A DNA stretch of 64,000 nt from an uncultured Saprospiraceae bacterium. Lineage in GTDB: Bacteria; Bacteroidota; Bacteroidia; Chitinophagales; Saprospiraceae. Below the pieces are notes generated by a model. The model was not told the origin of the DNA and made no database searches. It saw only the letters and a list, made by a program, of their open reading frames with translations. Location of the stretch: the NCBI GenBank assembly GCA_938016265.1, contig CALLWB010000034.1, positions 1-64,000 on the forward strand, in the 5' to 3' direction. The position numbers and the translations under genes were made by a program. Positions 8,905 through 17,452 of the stretch are shown in pieces. The first letter of the stretch is position 1; every line of letters begins with the position of its first letter.

Positions 8905-9357
8905 TTAGGCAACGTTATCTTCGATTTCATGAACAAAAAAGCTTATTAGGAAAGCATCTCTTTTAATAACATACCCTTTAATTTGACTAGAAGAATCCCC
9001 TTGGATATAGCTATACAATTTATCTGTTTCTTTTTTCATAGATATAAATTCATTCCACCTTTCTTCAGTGTCAAAAATATCATCTTGCTTTGCTGCTTGT
9101 TCAATTTCTAATTGTAGTTCAATCAATTCGTTAGCAGACAATTCATGTATTAGTTCATTATGTTGCACGTGTGAGGTTTCCCATTCACTTTCTTCTCTAC
9201 CTTGAATAGTTTTTCCTAGATAAATATGGCAATGAGCACACCAAGCTTTGTACTTAACTCGGTCAGCAACTGGATTTCCGTCAACACTTTTCATTCGCGC
9301 CCTGAAAATTTGTTCTGTTTTAGTGAGTTCAGAATTGCAGATTTTACAATTATTCAT
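8905..9357 (-). CDS. Hypothetical protein with N-terminal zinc-ribbon-like CxxC pair
   Basis: 150 residues. Two CxxC knuckles (C4/C7 and C40/C43) suggest a small zinc-binding ribbon, followed by an acidic helical region without recognised domains. Family unknown to me. The gene is separated by ~120 bases from the lipoprotein gene downstream and by ~260 bases from the operon upstream on the same strand. The length, ATG start and conserved-looking cysteines support a real gene. Confidence 0.65.
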   Translation of the reverse strand: MNNCKICNSELTKTEQIFRARMKSVDGNPVADRVKYKAWCAHCHIYLGKTIQGREESEWETSHVQHNELIHELSANELIELQLEIEQAAKQDDIFDTEERWNEFISMKKETDKLYSYIQGDSSSQIKGYVIKRDAFLISFFVHEIEDNVA

Positions 9358-9617
9358 TGTTGTTTTTTAATGTTCAACAGTTAACAATTTCTTTTTCCTT
9401 CCATTTACTTGTCTGCCTAAAATAATAATAGTTTTACAATTCGCTGATTTACCTTCACAAAATAAATGCCGCTGGGCCAAGAAGAAACGTCAATCTTATC
9501 TAAATTATTCGAATAAAAAAACTCCTATTTCAACGCACCAAGTAGATCATAAATCTGGAGAGGACGATGGTTCGAGGATCAACAATAGTCCCCAAGAAGA
9601 AGCGTCAATCCCACCAC

Positions 9618-10013
9618 CTACATCCAATAAACCCACAAAAACACCCCAGCCAAATACGTCCACAACAAAGAAAACAAAACATGCACCCCAGTCTCCAATC
9701 GCTTCCCCTTCCAAAGCGAAGGCGAATAACCAAAAAACTGAATCAGCAACCGAATAAACCAGAAAATCCCAAGAAAAAGTGCCAATCGCTTCCCTAGCGG
9801 CGTATGGCAGATCTCGTAGGACGAAGTCAAGCACAAGATTCCCATAAAAAACACCACCAGAGCGATAAAAAAAGTATGGATTATCATGATCTGCTTGTTG
9901 ATCAAACTGACCCGACTTAGCTCTTCTTCCCAATTGAAATATTTTGGAAAAATGAAATGAACAGCCGTTAAAATGACCAATAAAACGCCGATGATATTAA
10001 GATGGATTTCCAT
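9618..10013 (-). CDS. Small integral membrane protein, four predicted helices
   Basis: 131 residues with about four hydrophobic segments (roughly residues 5-22, 42-62, 75-95, 108-130). No catalytic motif and no family I can name with confidence. It is the last gene of a four-gene minus-strand operon and overlaps the methyltransferase gene by 17 bases, which argues for translational coupling. The alternative frame at 9547-9933 on the same strand is a low-quality overlap and was rejected. Confidence 0.75.
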   Translation of the reverse strand: MEIHLNIIGVLLVILTAVHFIFPKYFNWEEELSRVSLINKQIMIIHTFFIALVVFFMGILCLTSSYEICHTPLGKRLALFLGIFWFIRLLIQFFGYSPSLWKGKRLETGVHVLFSLLWTYLAGVFLWVYWM

Positions 10014-10785
10014 TTTTTGTGAGGATAAAGGCGTTGATAAATGGGGTGATTGTAAATCGATCAGCTTGTTTTAAATCGGTGTTTTCAAAGGTAGACAACC
10101 AGGTTTTTTCTGAATGAAAATGGAAAGCGCCGATATTGTAAGCCAAAAAATTAGGCAGATCTCGCAGGTGCTCCGTGATAATAATTTTGCCTGTTGGCTT
10201 TAAGAGGCGTTCTAGTTCCTTAAAAAAGGTAATCCGCTCCTGCTCGTCTCGGATCTCATGCGCCGCCAAAAGCAGAAACACCTTGTCAATCGATCCGGTG
10301 GGCAGTGGAATGTTGTAGGTATTTGTGCGCTGTGTACCAGGATAAGGTAAACGGGATTTCCGAGCTCTTTTGATGGAAATCTCTGTGTGTTTTAACGGAT
10401 CAAAAAAATCAAAAACCAAGAGGTTTGATTTTGGAAATCGTTCTTTTAGTAACGAGGTGGTCTCGTCAAAACCAGCATGGATATTGACAATCGTTTCTCC
10501 CTTTTTTTCATCCATTCCCCCCAGCCAATTAAGCTTGTACAAGTCCGACCAGTCATAAACGTAATAGGAAACTACCAGCGAACTAATCGTTGCAATAAAG
10601 GCAAAAAGCGCCAGCAAAACCAACAGCCATCCAAAAGATTCCGGCACAAAATTGCCAGCAATCAGCAGTCCCTCCATCGCCACAAGCGCCAGCAAAAAAT
10701 AATGCCAGTTGAACCGAATAATATTGGATACCCCTTCAAAAGGTTTTCTTAGTTTTTCCATTGGTCTGTTCGTCCTTTTTTCCAA
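9997..10785 (-). CDS. Membrane-anchored class I SAM-dependent methyltransferase
   Basis: 262 residues. Two hydrophobic segments (about 30-48 and 50-75) precede a class I methyltransferase fold: GETIVNIHAGFDETT in the motif I position (less glycine-rich than usual), an acidic LVFDFFDP in motif II, a DKVFLLLAAHEIRD motif and LLKPTGKIIITEH as motif IV-V. The membrane anchor suggests a lipophilic substrate, which is an inference. ATG 10785 lies inside the preceding DUF2071 gene (37-base overlap); ATG 10761 would shorten the overlap to 13 bases and give an equally good start. Operon order: DoxX-like, DUF2071, this gene, small membrane protein. Confidence 0.8.
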   Translation of the reverse strand: MEKRTNRPMEKLRKPFEGVSNIIRFNWHYFLLALVAMEGLLIAGNFVPESFGWLLVLLALFAFIATISSLVVSYYVYDWSDLYKLNWLGGMDEKKGETIVNIHAGFDETTSLLKERFPKSNLLVFDFFDPLKHTEISIKRARKSRLPYPGTQRTNTYNIPLPTGSIDKVFLLLAAHEIRDEQERITFFKELERLLKPTGKIIITEHLRDLPNFLAYNIGAFHFHSEKTWLSTFENTDLKQADRFTITPFINAFILTKNGNPS

Positions 10786-11489
10786 CTGTAGGGAATATTT
10801 TTTATGATAAATGCATTTGCCAAAACCGCCTGATTGATTGGCAAACTATTGATAAATGACTCTTTATAGTCGACAATATTTATGGGATTGGGGGTCCAGT
10901 TTTGTCGGACGCCTTCGATGATTAATACCTCCTTTTTTTCTTGCTTGTAGGTGAAGGTGAAGGGCAAGGGTCCAGCAAATCGTCGGGCTTCCTTCCAAGT
11001 AGAAAATGGGGAGTTGGGAGGTAGCGGAATAGGGTCAGCGGATTCTTCGTAGACGACATTGAAGTCTGCGGTTTGAGAACTTATCGTGGTTTGAATGCCC
11101 TTCGTAGATTGTGTCAGGTCTATTGTTGAGTAGTTGTAGTGTGTAAAGATATTCCCAAGCAATTCCATTTTTTTCTTGTCGGTCGCCGACTTCAGGATGT
11201 ACAATCCACGAAGTCGTTTGCCCTCACTACTATAGTACTTCACAAAAACCCGATAACCGATCAGGAAAAAATTGTTGCCTAAGAACTTAGGAAGTCCAGC
11301 AGGCCGAAGCTCCTTTGCAGCCACCATTGCAATGGCAATAAACGCCCATTTATCCTGAAAAGTATCCAGCTCCAAACATTCCGGCAACAAGGACGCCAAC
11401 TCCTCCTTCAAAATGGCAAATGTCAGTACCACCGAACTATCAAAGTAGGCATTTACAGCAAATGGGTGATCTTTTAAAAATGCAAGCAT
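10749..11489 (-). CDS. DUF2071 (YqjF-like) family protein
   Basis: 246 residues. The layout fits DUF2071: an early segment ending LLPECLELDTF, a segment IAIAMVAAKELRPAGLP, and FLIGYRVFVKYYSSEGKRLRGLYILKS, in the order seen in this family, whose fold resembles acetoacetate decarboxylase. No enzymatic activity is established for most members. It sits 15 bases after the DoxX-like gene and overlaps the methyltransferase gene, so a shared pathway, perhaps of a small organic or lipid compound, is likely. Confidence 0.75.
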   Translation of the reverse strand: MLAFLKDHPFAVNAYFDSSVVLTFAILKEELASLLPECLELDTFQDKWAFIAIAMVAAKELRPAGLPKFLGNNFFLIGYRVFVKYYSSEGKRLRGLYILKSATDKKKMELLGNIFTHYNYSTIDLTQSTKGIQTTISSQTADFNVVYEESADPIPLPPNSPFSTWKEARRFAGPLPFTFTYKQEKKEVLIIEGVRQNWTPNPINIVDYKESFINSLPINQAVLANAFIIKNIPYSWKKGRTDQWKN

Positions 11490-11504
11490 AGGAAAACTTT
11501 GGGG

Positions 11505-11834
11505 TTAGTTATCACTAATTTTATATTCGTTGTAATATACTAAAACAATAAAGAATCCAGCAAAAACCGCGTTGAAACCGCCCCACAACAAAAGGTCAGG
11601 TACGAGGATAAATTCGAGCGTATTCATCACCGCTACAATACCCATTTGAGTCCAGGCATTCCACTTGCTTTTGATACCTGACAGCACCCAAATCATCATA
11701 CCGATCTCAGACAAACCGATCAGTATCGTCAACAATCTGGAGTGCTCCTCCCCTAGTATGCTTGCTACAATTTGCTGATGTCTGGGCACCAGGTTCAGCA
11801 CCTTGCAAAATAGGCCGTTGATGAGCCATACCAA
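11505..11834 (-). CDS. DoxX-like membrane protein, start codon uncertain
   Basis: About 109 residues from TTG 11834, with three to four membrane helices and the DoxX-like signature region GLFCKVLNLVPRHQ near the N-terminus, then a GLSEIGMMIWVLSGIK helix. In relatives as I remember them a basic and hydrophobic stretch comes before this. Here the same frame continues upstream (11835-11879: ATIHKKITYFIAL) to a stop at 11883-11885, without ATG, GTG or TTG. The start is therefore TTG 11834, inside the first helix, or a rare codon such as ATA 11879. First gene of the four-gene operon. Confidence 0.7.
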   Translation of the reverse strand: MVWLINGLFCKVLNLVPRHQQIVASILGEEHSRLLTILIGLSEIGMMIWVLSGIKSKWNAWTQMGIVAVMNTLEFILVPDLLLWGGFNAVFAGFFIVLVYYNEYKISDN

Positions 11835-12089
11835 GGCAATGAAATATGTTATTTTTTTGTGGATAGTGGCGATTTTTATAGCCTAAATTTAAGAAATTAT
11901 TTTTATTGTTAATTTGGCTACGCTTTCGTTATTTTAATCGTGCATTCGTAATCCGTATCGGCGAATGAATTCGACCTGTACAGATAAAATTGGGTGCCAG
12001 CCATAAAATGGATTGGCATTGACCGCACACTTTTTTTTTGAATAATTCAGAAGGGACGACCGACAAGTCATCGGGAGATGTACTTATTC

Positions 12090-13067
12090 CTAATCAAGCA
12101 CCAAGTCATTTAAATTTAATTCAAACAAAGCTCCTTTTCCACCCATTTCTACTTCTGTCGAAATCAATAATTTTTGTGTTTCTAAAAACACAATTCCTTC
12201 TGCCTGTTCGTAAAGCTTCAAATCAATAAAGTGCTGTTTGCCGCCGAAAAAATCCCGACCAGAAAACCCATAAAACAACCAGACAAATGCCTCAAATTGA
12301 TCAGCAGCAGGCATTCTATATCCAACTAAAGCCAATGTATTGGAGGAGAGATCGTAGTCAGCACCGGTAATCAACCCATTGCTATCAAAACTATCCATTT
12401 TTTGAGCGACCCCATTATTGTTCGCTATATCCAATTGATAGAGATTGCATTGTTGATCTGCTCGGTTTTTCGAAAAAAGATACAACTGTCCTCCTAGAGC
12501 AATCATCGCTTCACAATCAAAATTATGCAGATTGCCAGGATGATTATATAGTTGTTGATCGGCATACTGAAAGGAGAGGGTTCGGATATAATTTGCTTCC
12601 GCGAATGCTGCCGACATTGAACTTAGTGGCACTTCGTAAATAGTGAGGTTTTGACGGTTGCCGCCATTGTTTCCAAAATCACCGATATATAAGTTGTTTT
12701 CGTCGGTAGCCAATTCTTCCCAATCATTGTTGGAGGCATTGTTTATGGTGAGGGTGTGTAGCAGGGAGTCCGAGTCTTTTGCTACTTGATAAAGTACAGG
12801 TGGGTTTCCGCTATCATTGATGGTCCAGAGTTGTTGTTGGATAATTGCGAGGCCGGAACTTTCATAGACTGAAGTAGGGAGATCTGTTGTTTTTGTAAGG
12901 CGTTCTTCCACGTTCCAGACTGGTGTTTTCTTGCAGCTGACGATTAGAAAACATCCCATTCCCAATAAAAAAACTAAACAAATAACGGGTCGGAGGCTAC
13001 TATATTTTGTGCGTGTAGAATTGTTGTGTTTTATTTGTTGCATTACTTGGTTCAATTGCTGAAACAT
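12090..13067 (-). CDS. Lipoprotein, probable beta-propeller
   Basis: 325 residues. An extended basic N-terminus precedes a hydrophobic stretch and lipobox FLIVSC (Cys ~45), so it is probably lipid-anchored. The mature part has repeating beta-rich segments (SGLAIIQQQLWTINDSG, NLYIGDFGNN, EAMIALGGQLYLFSK, EGIVFLETQKLLISTE), typical of a six- or seven-bladed propeller of the phytase-like/SdiA-regulated sort; the family is not certain. It lies 13 bases after the CotH-type T9SS gene on the same strand and so is probably co-transcribed with it. Confidence 0.75.
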   Translation of the reverse strand: MFQQLNQVMQQIKHNNSTRTKYSSLRPVICLVFLLGMGCFLIVSCKKTPVWNVEERLTKTTDLPTSVYESSGLAIIQQQLWTINDSGNPPVLYQVAKDSDSLLHTLTINNASNNDWEELATDENNLYIGDFGNNGGNRQNLTIYEVPLSSMSAAFAEANYIRTLSFQYADQQLYNHPGNLHNFDCEAMIALGGQLYLFSKNRADQQCNLYQLDIANNNGVAQKMDSFDSNGLITGADYDLSSNTLALVGYRMPAADQFEAFVWLFYGFSGRDFFGGKQHFIDLKLYEQAEGIVFLETQKLLISTEVEMGGKGALFELNLNDLVLD

Positions 13068-13080
13068 TCCGAAAGTATTC

Positions 13081-15555
13081 TTAATTATTCATAACAAACC
13101 GAGTGACATCAGTAGTCTTACCATCCGTCGCTTTCAAAAAATATACCCCGTCTGCCAGGTGTGAAAAATCGGTAACGACTCGTTGTCGACCACCATTAAT
13201 CAGTCCAAAAGGGATTGATTTTATCGTTCTGCCTTGTACATCGTAGACGGTCATTTCTATGGTAGAAGGCTGGGTAAGATCCAACGTAACTTCCAATTTC
13301 TTGGCTTTCACAGCGGTGCTAACGATGGTTATATCTTTTGTATCCGTTTCAAAATAAGCAATGATTTCGTCATCCGCTTCAAAATTGTAGGCAATTGAAG
13401 TACTAAATTCCTTATCCAAAATCGTGTTGAACGACTGCCAATGGCTAAACGTATAGCCAGGCTCCGCCTCAATGGTCAAGGTCACCGGAACTCCGTCAAA
13501 GTAAATACCTGCCCATGGGAGTTGATCTGGAATGATGGTATTAATTTTAATTTTTCCTGCGCCTTCGGGAAAGGTATTGAGAGTGAGCGCTACTTCTTTT
13601 TGCAACTCAAAATAATCAATCAAATGCTGCCGGACGTGGGTCGGTCGGTTGTCTACGTATTCATACAAAATGGGTAGTCTACTTTCTTTCCAACAGGTAT
13701 AACTACAAATTGGCCATCGATCAAAGTGCCGCTGCATATCAAAATCCAGTATCTCTGCTGTCCGATCGATCTCCTTGCTAAACTGCTCGGGCTTGAAACT
13801 GGTATTCAGGATATCAGCATGTCTGTTGAGGAAATAATTTCGAAAGGTCGTATTATTCAAAAAAGACTTAAAGATGTTAATATGTCGGTTGGTTCCCGGA
13901 TCGGCCATTTTTTCTTCAAATAAATTGTAATCGTAGGTAGTCCAACCGTGGCGTCCCATTGCAATATCCATATCAAAAACCAAGTAGCGCCAGCGGGCAT
14001 TTTCTTTCCTCTCGCGCCAATATTTGATGTTATTGCCCAACCAATCATTGTTATTCAGGCAAAGTTCAACGATAAAGGTTTCTGCTAGGTTTTCGACATC
14101 AAAAAAGGTAGTTGCTTTTTCGTAATTCGTTTCAATGCGTAGATCATTGGTAAAAACGAATTGGTACATACTATCAAAAATATGGTAGTTGCCGACGTTG
14201 ACAAGCGTGTCTTCCTCAAGGAGATCCAGGTTCTCGATGTCGACGCCATAGTTATTTGCCAAATAATGTTCGTCCGATTTTTCGCGCATATTGATGACTC
14301 CGTAGTACTTTCCATTTAGATAAATCGCTACAGGTTGGTAGGCCATCACATCCAAATTCAGCCCTTCTTTCATAAAATATCTGGAGAGAAAGGCATCTCT
14401 AAAGTGTGCATTATTGTAGTCTCCACTAGCGTTGCGAAGCACCAACCGCTTGTAAGTGGTCCGTGTTCTATCCTTAAAAAATGGGTAGGACACCGTGGCA
14501 TCTCCATACTTCTTTTTAGTAAGCAGACGAAATGGTTTTTGCGGATTGGTACGCGCACCTCGCCCTCCATGCACCCTAGTGTCAAATTGATGCGAAAATG
14601 CTAATTTTTGGTGGTCTTCAAAATACTCCATGTATACAGGGACTTCTTTATCTGACCAATAGTTTGCCCCCCAATAAGGCCAGGTCGGCTGCGCATTCCC
14701 ACCTTGAATCAATATGCCTTCCTCGTAGTCCCAAAAATTGTAGGGGCTGGTAGAAAGTGCAAGCACGGGCAATTGGTGATCGACTTCTACAAAAAAGGTA
14801 AAGGTGCTTACGGAAGACGGCAGATGGCTCTCCACAACTGCAATCGCTTTGATAACGACCGATTTGTCGATTCGGATCGGTCCGGTATATCGTTGATTTG
14901 CGGTAGTAGGAATGTTTCCATCCGTGGTATAGTAAATTTGTGCTCCTGGAACGTTTGATTGCAATTCGATGGTGGAGGAGGTTGTAAAAAACCGAGCACT
15001 TCTTGGGTATTCTGGCGGGGCTATTCTTTCTAATAAAGGTGGGCCAGTATTTTCTGTCAAGGGAGTTGGGACGACTTGTACCTGCCAATTTTGGCTGGCA
15101 TCCGGCATTCTCGCCCACGAACGATCTTGTCCATGCGCAGGGTAATTGACCTGATCTACGAGCAAACTATCGGGTGTGCTCAATGAAATGGTTTCTCCAG
15201 CACTAGATAGTTTGAAGTTGGTACTTGGAAATTGTAGCCAGGTATCTTCTTTGTTCGCAAAAATGATCGCATGGGTGTTTGGAGCAATTGATATCTCTGG
15301 AATTCGCCACTTGTGTAAATTGGTGTCGTCGTCGCTCAAAAACCAATTTTTTAAGGAGACTTCATTTGGCCCAGCATTGAACAATTCGACCCAGTCCGCG
15401 CTTCTTCCAAAGTCGTCATTTATCGTTTGGCTATTGCTTGCGCACACCTCATTGATTAGGATTTGCGCATTAATATCCAAGGGAAATACAACGCATACTA
15501 TCAGAAAATGCGACAATAGAATACCACCCTTTATATTTAATATAAAGTCATCCAT
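13081..15555 (-). CDS. T9SS-secreted CotH-family protein with lamin-tail domain
   Basis: 824 residues. Signal peptide ending near NAQ (~31); lamin-tail domain (~32-150; ILINEVCASNS, DWVELFN); chitobiase/FN3-like beta domain (~185-255; IYYTTDGNIPT); CotH kinase-like domain (~265-620) with VHGGRGARTNPQKPFRL, RLVLRNASGD and RYLVFDMDIAMG; an InlB-B-repeat-like segment (~650-735; FSHWQS, IIAYFE); and a T9SS type A C-terminal signal (~745-824; MTVYDVQGR, ADGVYFLK). CotH-type domains phosphorylate proteins on spore coats; in Bacteroidota they are secreted and their targets are unknown. Likely cell-surface, co-transcribed with the lipoprotein gene downstream. Confidence 0.9.
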   Translation of the reverse strand: MDDFILNIKGGILLSHFLIVCVVFPLDINAQILINEVCASNSQTINDDFGRSADWVELFNAGPNEVSLKNWFLSDDDTNLHKWRIPEISIAPNTHAIIFANKEDTWLQFPSTNFKLSSAGETISLSTPDSLLVDQVNYPAHGQDRSWARMPDASQNWQVQVVPTPLTENTGPPLLERIAPPEYPRSARFFTTSSTIELQSNVPGAQIYYTTDGNIPTTANQRYTGPIRIDKSVVIKAIAVVESHLPSSVSTFTFFVEVDHQLPVLALSTSPYNFWDYEEGILIQGGNAQPTWPYWGANYWSDKEVPVYMEYFEDHQKLAFSHQFDTRVHGGRGARTNPQKPFRLLTKKKYGDATVSYPFFKDRTRTTYKRLVLRNASGDYNNAHFRDAFLSRYFMKEGLNLDVMAYQPVAIYLNGKYYGVINMREKSDEHYLANNYGVDIENLDLLEEDTLVNVGNYHIFDSMYQFVFTNDLRIETNYEKATTFFDVENLAETFIVELCLNNNDWLGNNIKYWRERKENARWRYLVFDMDIAMGRHGWTTYDYNLFEEKMADPGTNRHINIFKSFLNNTTFRNYFLNRHADILNTSFKPEQFSKEIDRTAEILDFDMQRHFDRWPICSYTCWKESRLPILYEYVDNRPTHVRQHLIDYFELQKEVALTLNTFPEGAGKIKINTIIPDQLPWAGIYFDGVPVTLTIEAEPGYTFSHWQSFNTILDKEFSTSIAYNFEADDEIIAYFETDTKDITIVSTAVKAKKLEVTLDLTQPSTIEMTVYDVQGRTIKSIPFGLINGGRQRVVTDFSHLADGVYFLKATDGKTTDVTRFVMNN

Positions 15556-15770
15556 AGAAAGTTTTCTTAAGTGTTAACCTAATATAGATGTTTAATGAAT
15601 CACATTCAACTAATAGTGTTTTGACTGCGTACTTATGACGAAATATTTACAAATGTTTTACTGTAAAACCCTTGAAAAAAGATCGCTTTGAAAGAAACAA
15701 TCCAGCAAAAATTAAGTTAAATAGAGTTGATTGTTCTATCAAGCGAAGTCAAGATAGAAAAAAGAAGGGT

Positions 15771-17072
15771 ATGATGGCGTCCAAAACAACTAAAGACAAA
15801 TTAAAAAGCTACTGGCAATTTTTCAGTAATATTGGTATCAATGTGAATCTAGGGTCAGCAGAAATTCATAGGACACGATTGGTTAATCAGTATTCTATTG
15901 GATTGTTATGCCTTATTGTATTTTCCTTTTGTTTTCAGGTGGTTCAGCATTTGATAATTTCAGGAAAGATCTTAAATAACAGCATTTTAATGTTGGTGTC
16001 GTTCTTGCCTTTTCTAGTTGTGCCTATTTTGAATTATAAACAGAAGTACTTTCAAGCACGAGTTGCGTTTATTGTAGTGCCAATATTGAATATTATTTTC
16101 TGGATCTTTTTGTCCACGGGTCAATCGGCGAATATTCATTATGTATTTTTGATGTCTCCGATCCCAATTGTTATTTTATTTAAGAATGTACGGACGCAGG
16201 TTATTTTGATTGTGCTGAATTATCTAGCTTTTTTGACGTCGCATCTAATCATTCAGTACTTTCCTCCAGTTGTTATGTCGTATTCCAATCCGCATCTGAC
16301 CGTTATTGTCTTTGGAATTTGGCTGGGCATAAGCTTCTCGATGCTTCGATTTTTCACCCGCGAACTATTAGACAGCGAAAAAAAATTACACCTTAAAAAT
16401 AAGGAGCTGGAAGATTTTGCCCATATCGCTTCGCATGATCTCAAAGAACCACTGCGTACCATAAGCAGTTTCAGCAGTTTACTCCTGCTAAGGCATACCG
16501 ATGAAATTTCTGAAGACGCCAAAGAGTATCTTGATTTTATTTCGTCCGGCGCCAAACGGATGAACTCTTTGATCACCGATCTGTCGAGTTACTCTATGGT
16601 CACAAAAGACAGTAAACAATCTACCGATGTCAATTTAAACGACATTCTCCTACAAGTAAAAAACAATCTTCAAGCTAGCATTTCGGCGTCCGGCACTATT
16701 ATTAATAGCAGCCCACTACCAACTATAAAAGCGTCGTCCAATCACATGATTCAACTATTCCAGAATATCATTAGCAACAGCATCAAATTTCAGCCACTCG
16801 AGAATAAACAACCGCCAGTTATATCCATTAAAGCCCAACCTCAAGGAGAATTTCAAACCCTTCAATTTACTGACAATGGGATCGGGATACCTAAAGAACA
16901 TCTGGATCAAATTTTCACCAAATTCAAACGGCTGCATAATAGAGAACAGTACGATGGAACAGGCCTGGGACTCGCCACCTGTAAAAAGATTATCGAACAT
17001 TACCATGGAAAAATTATAGTAGAATCTGAAATCAATGAAGGAACAACCATCTCGTTATTTTTCATGAATTGA
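15771..17072 (+). CDS. Orphan membrane histidine kinase (HisKA + HATPase)
   Basis: About 433 residues from ATG 15771: six hydrophobic segments (~35-195) without a recognisable extracytoplasmic sensor, a short coiled linker, HisKA domain with the phospho-acceptor His222 in HIASHDLKEP, and HATPase with N box NIISNSIKF, G1 DNGIGIP and G2 GTGLGLATCKKIIEHY. No response regulator is next to it, so it signals through a distant partner. A TTG at 15672 would add 33 basic residues; the ATG is preferred. The gene is paralogous to the kinase at 17453-18751, which faces it, and is divergent from the CotH operon. Confidence 0.9.
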   Translation: MMASKTTKDKLKSYWQFFSNIGINVNLGSAEIHRTRLVNQYSIGLLCLIVFSFCFQVVQHLIISGKILNNSILMLVSFLPFLVVPILNYKQKYFQARVAFIVVPILNIIFWIFLSTGQSANIHYVFLMSPIPIVILFKNVRTQVILIVLNYLAFLTSHLIIQYFPPVVMSYSNPHLTVIVFGIWLGISFSMLRFFTRELLDSEKKLHLKNKELEDFAHIASHDLKEPLRTISSFSSLLLLRHTDEISEDAKEYLDFISSGAKRMNSLITDLSSYSMVTKDSKQSTDVNLNDILLQVKNNLQASISASGTIINSSPLPTIKASSNHMIQLFQNIISNSIKFQPLENKQPPVISIKAQPQGEFQTLQFTDNGIGIPKEHLDQIFTKFKRLHNREQYDGTGLGLATCKKIIEHYHGKIIVESEINEGTTISLFFMN

Positions 17073-17213
17073 TTCCTCTTTTACAATATCCCTCGATAAA
17101 TCTACAACCTAGTAATCAGCTTCCGCTCATCCAAGCGCTGGGAAACCTAAATAATCCAGCAAAAAGTAGTAATTTTACGTCTACTAAAAATCAGCAGTTT
17201 ACAAGCTTCCTCT

Positions 17214-17444
17214 ATGAAGAAAGACAGGACATTGGTACTCCCCAAACATATTGATCTTGGGATCGAAAAATACGAAGGGAAAATTTGTAGCACAATTGCC
17301 AAACATCTGGAGAATAAAGGCTGGAACTATGTCCCTTACCGATTCAATGATGACCGTATTTTATTGGTGTATCCGAATAACACCTACGCAATCCTATATG
17401 CCAATGAAGAGGTGTTGTTTGGAGAAATGGACGACACGGAATAA
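17214..17444 (+). CDS. Small hypothetical protein, 76 residues
   Basis: ATG start, compositionally normal (mixed charged and aromatic residues, no repeats), compact beta-rich pattern in the second half (ILLVYPNNTYAILYANEEVLFGEMDD). No family recognised. It lies between the two facing histidine kinases, ending eight bases before the stop of the second one. The overlapping frame 17251-17490 is less protein-like. Confidence 0.55.
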   Translation: MKKDRTLVLPKHIDLGIEKYEGKICSTIAKHLENKGWNYVPYRFNDDRILLVYPNNTYAILYANEEVLFGEMDDTE

Positions 17445-17452
17445 CGCTCGCG

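Noticed and set aside
9547-9933. 128-codon minus-strand frame overlapping the small membrane protein gene
   Set aside because: Phe/Gly/Trp-rich, out of frame with the better four-helix membrane protein 9618-10013, which fits the operon overlap.
14648-15118. 156-codon minus-strand frame inside the CotH-type gene
   Set aside because: Overlaps a well-supported protein in another frame and has Arg/Ser/Pro-rich shadow composition.
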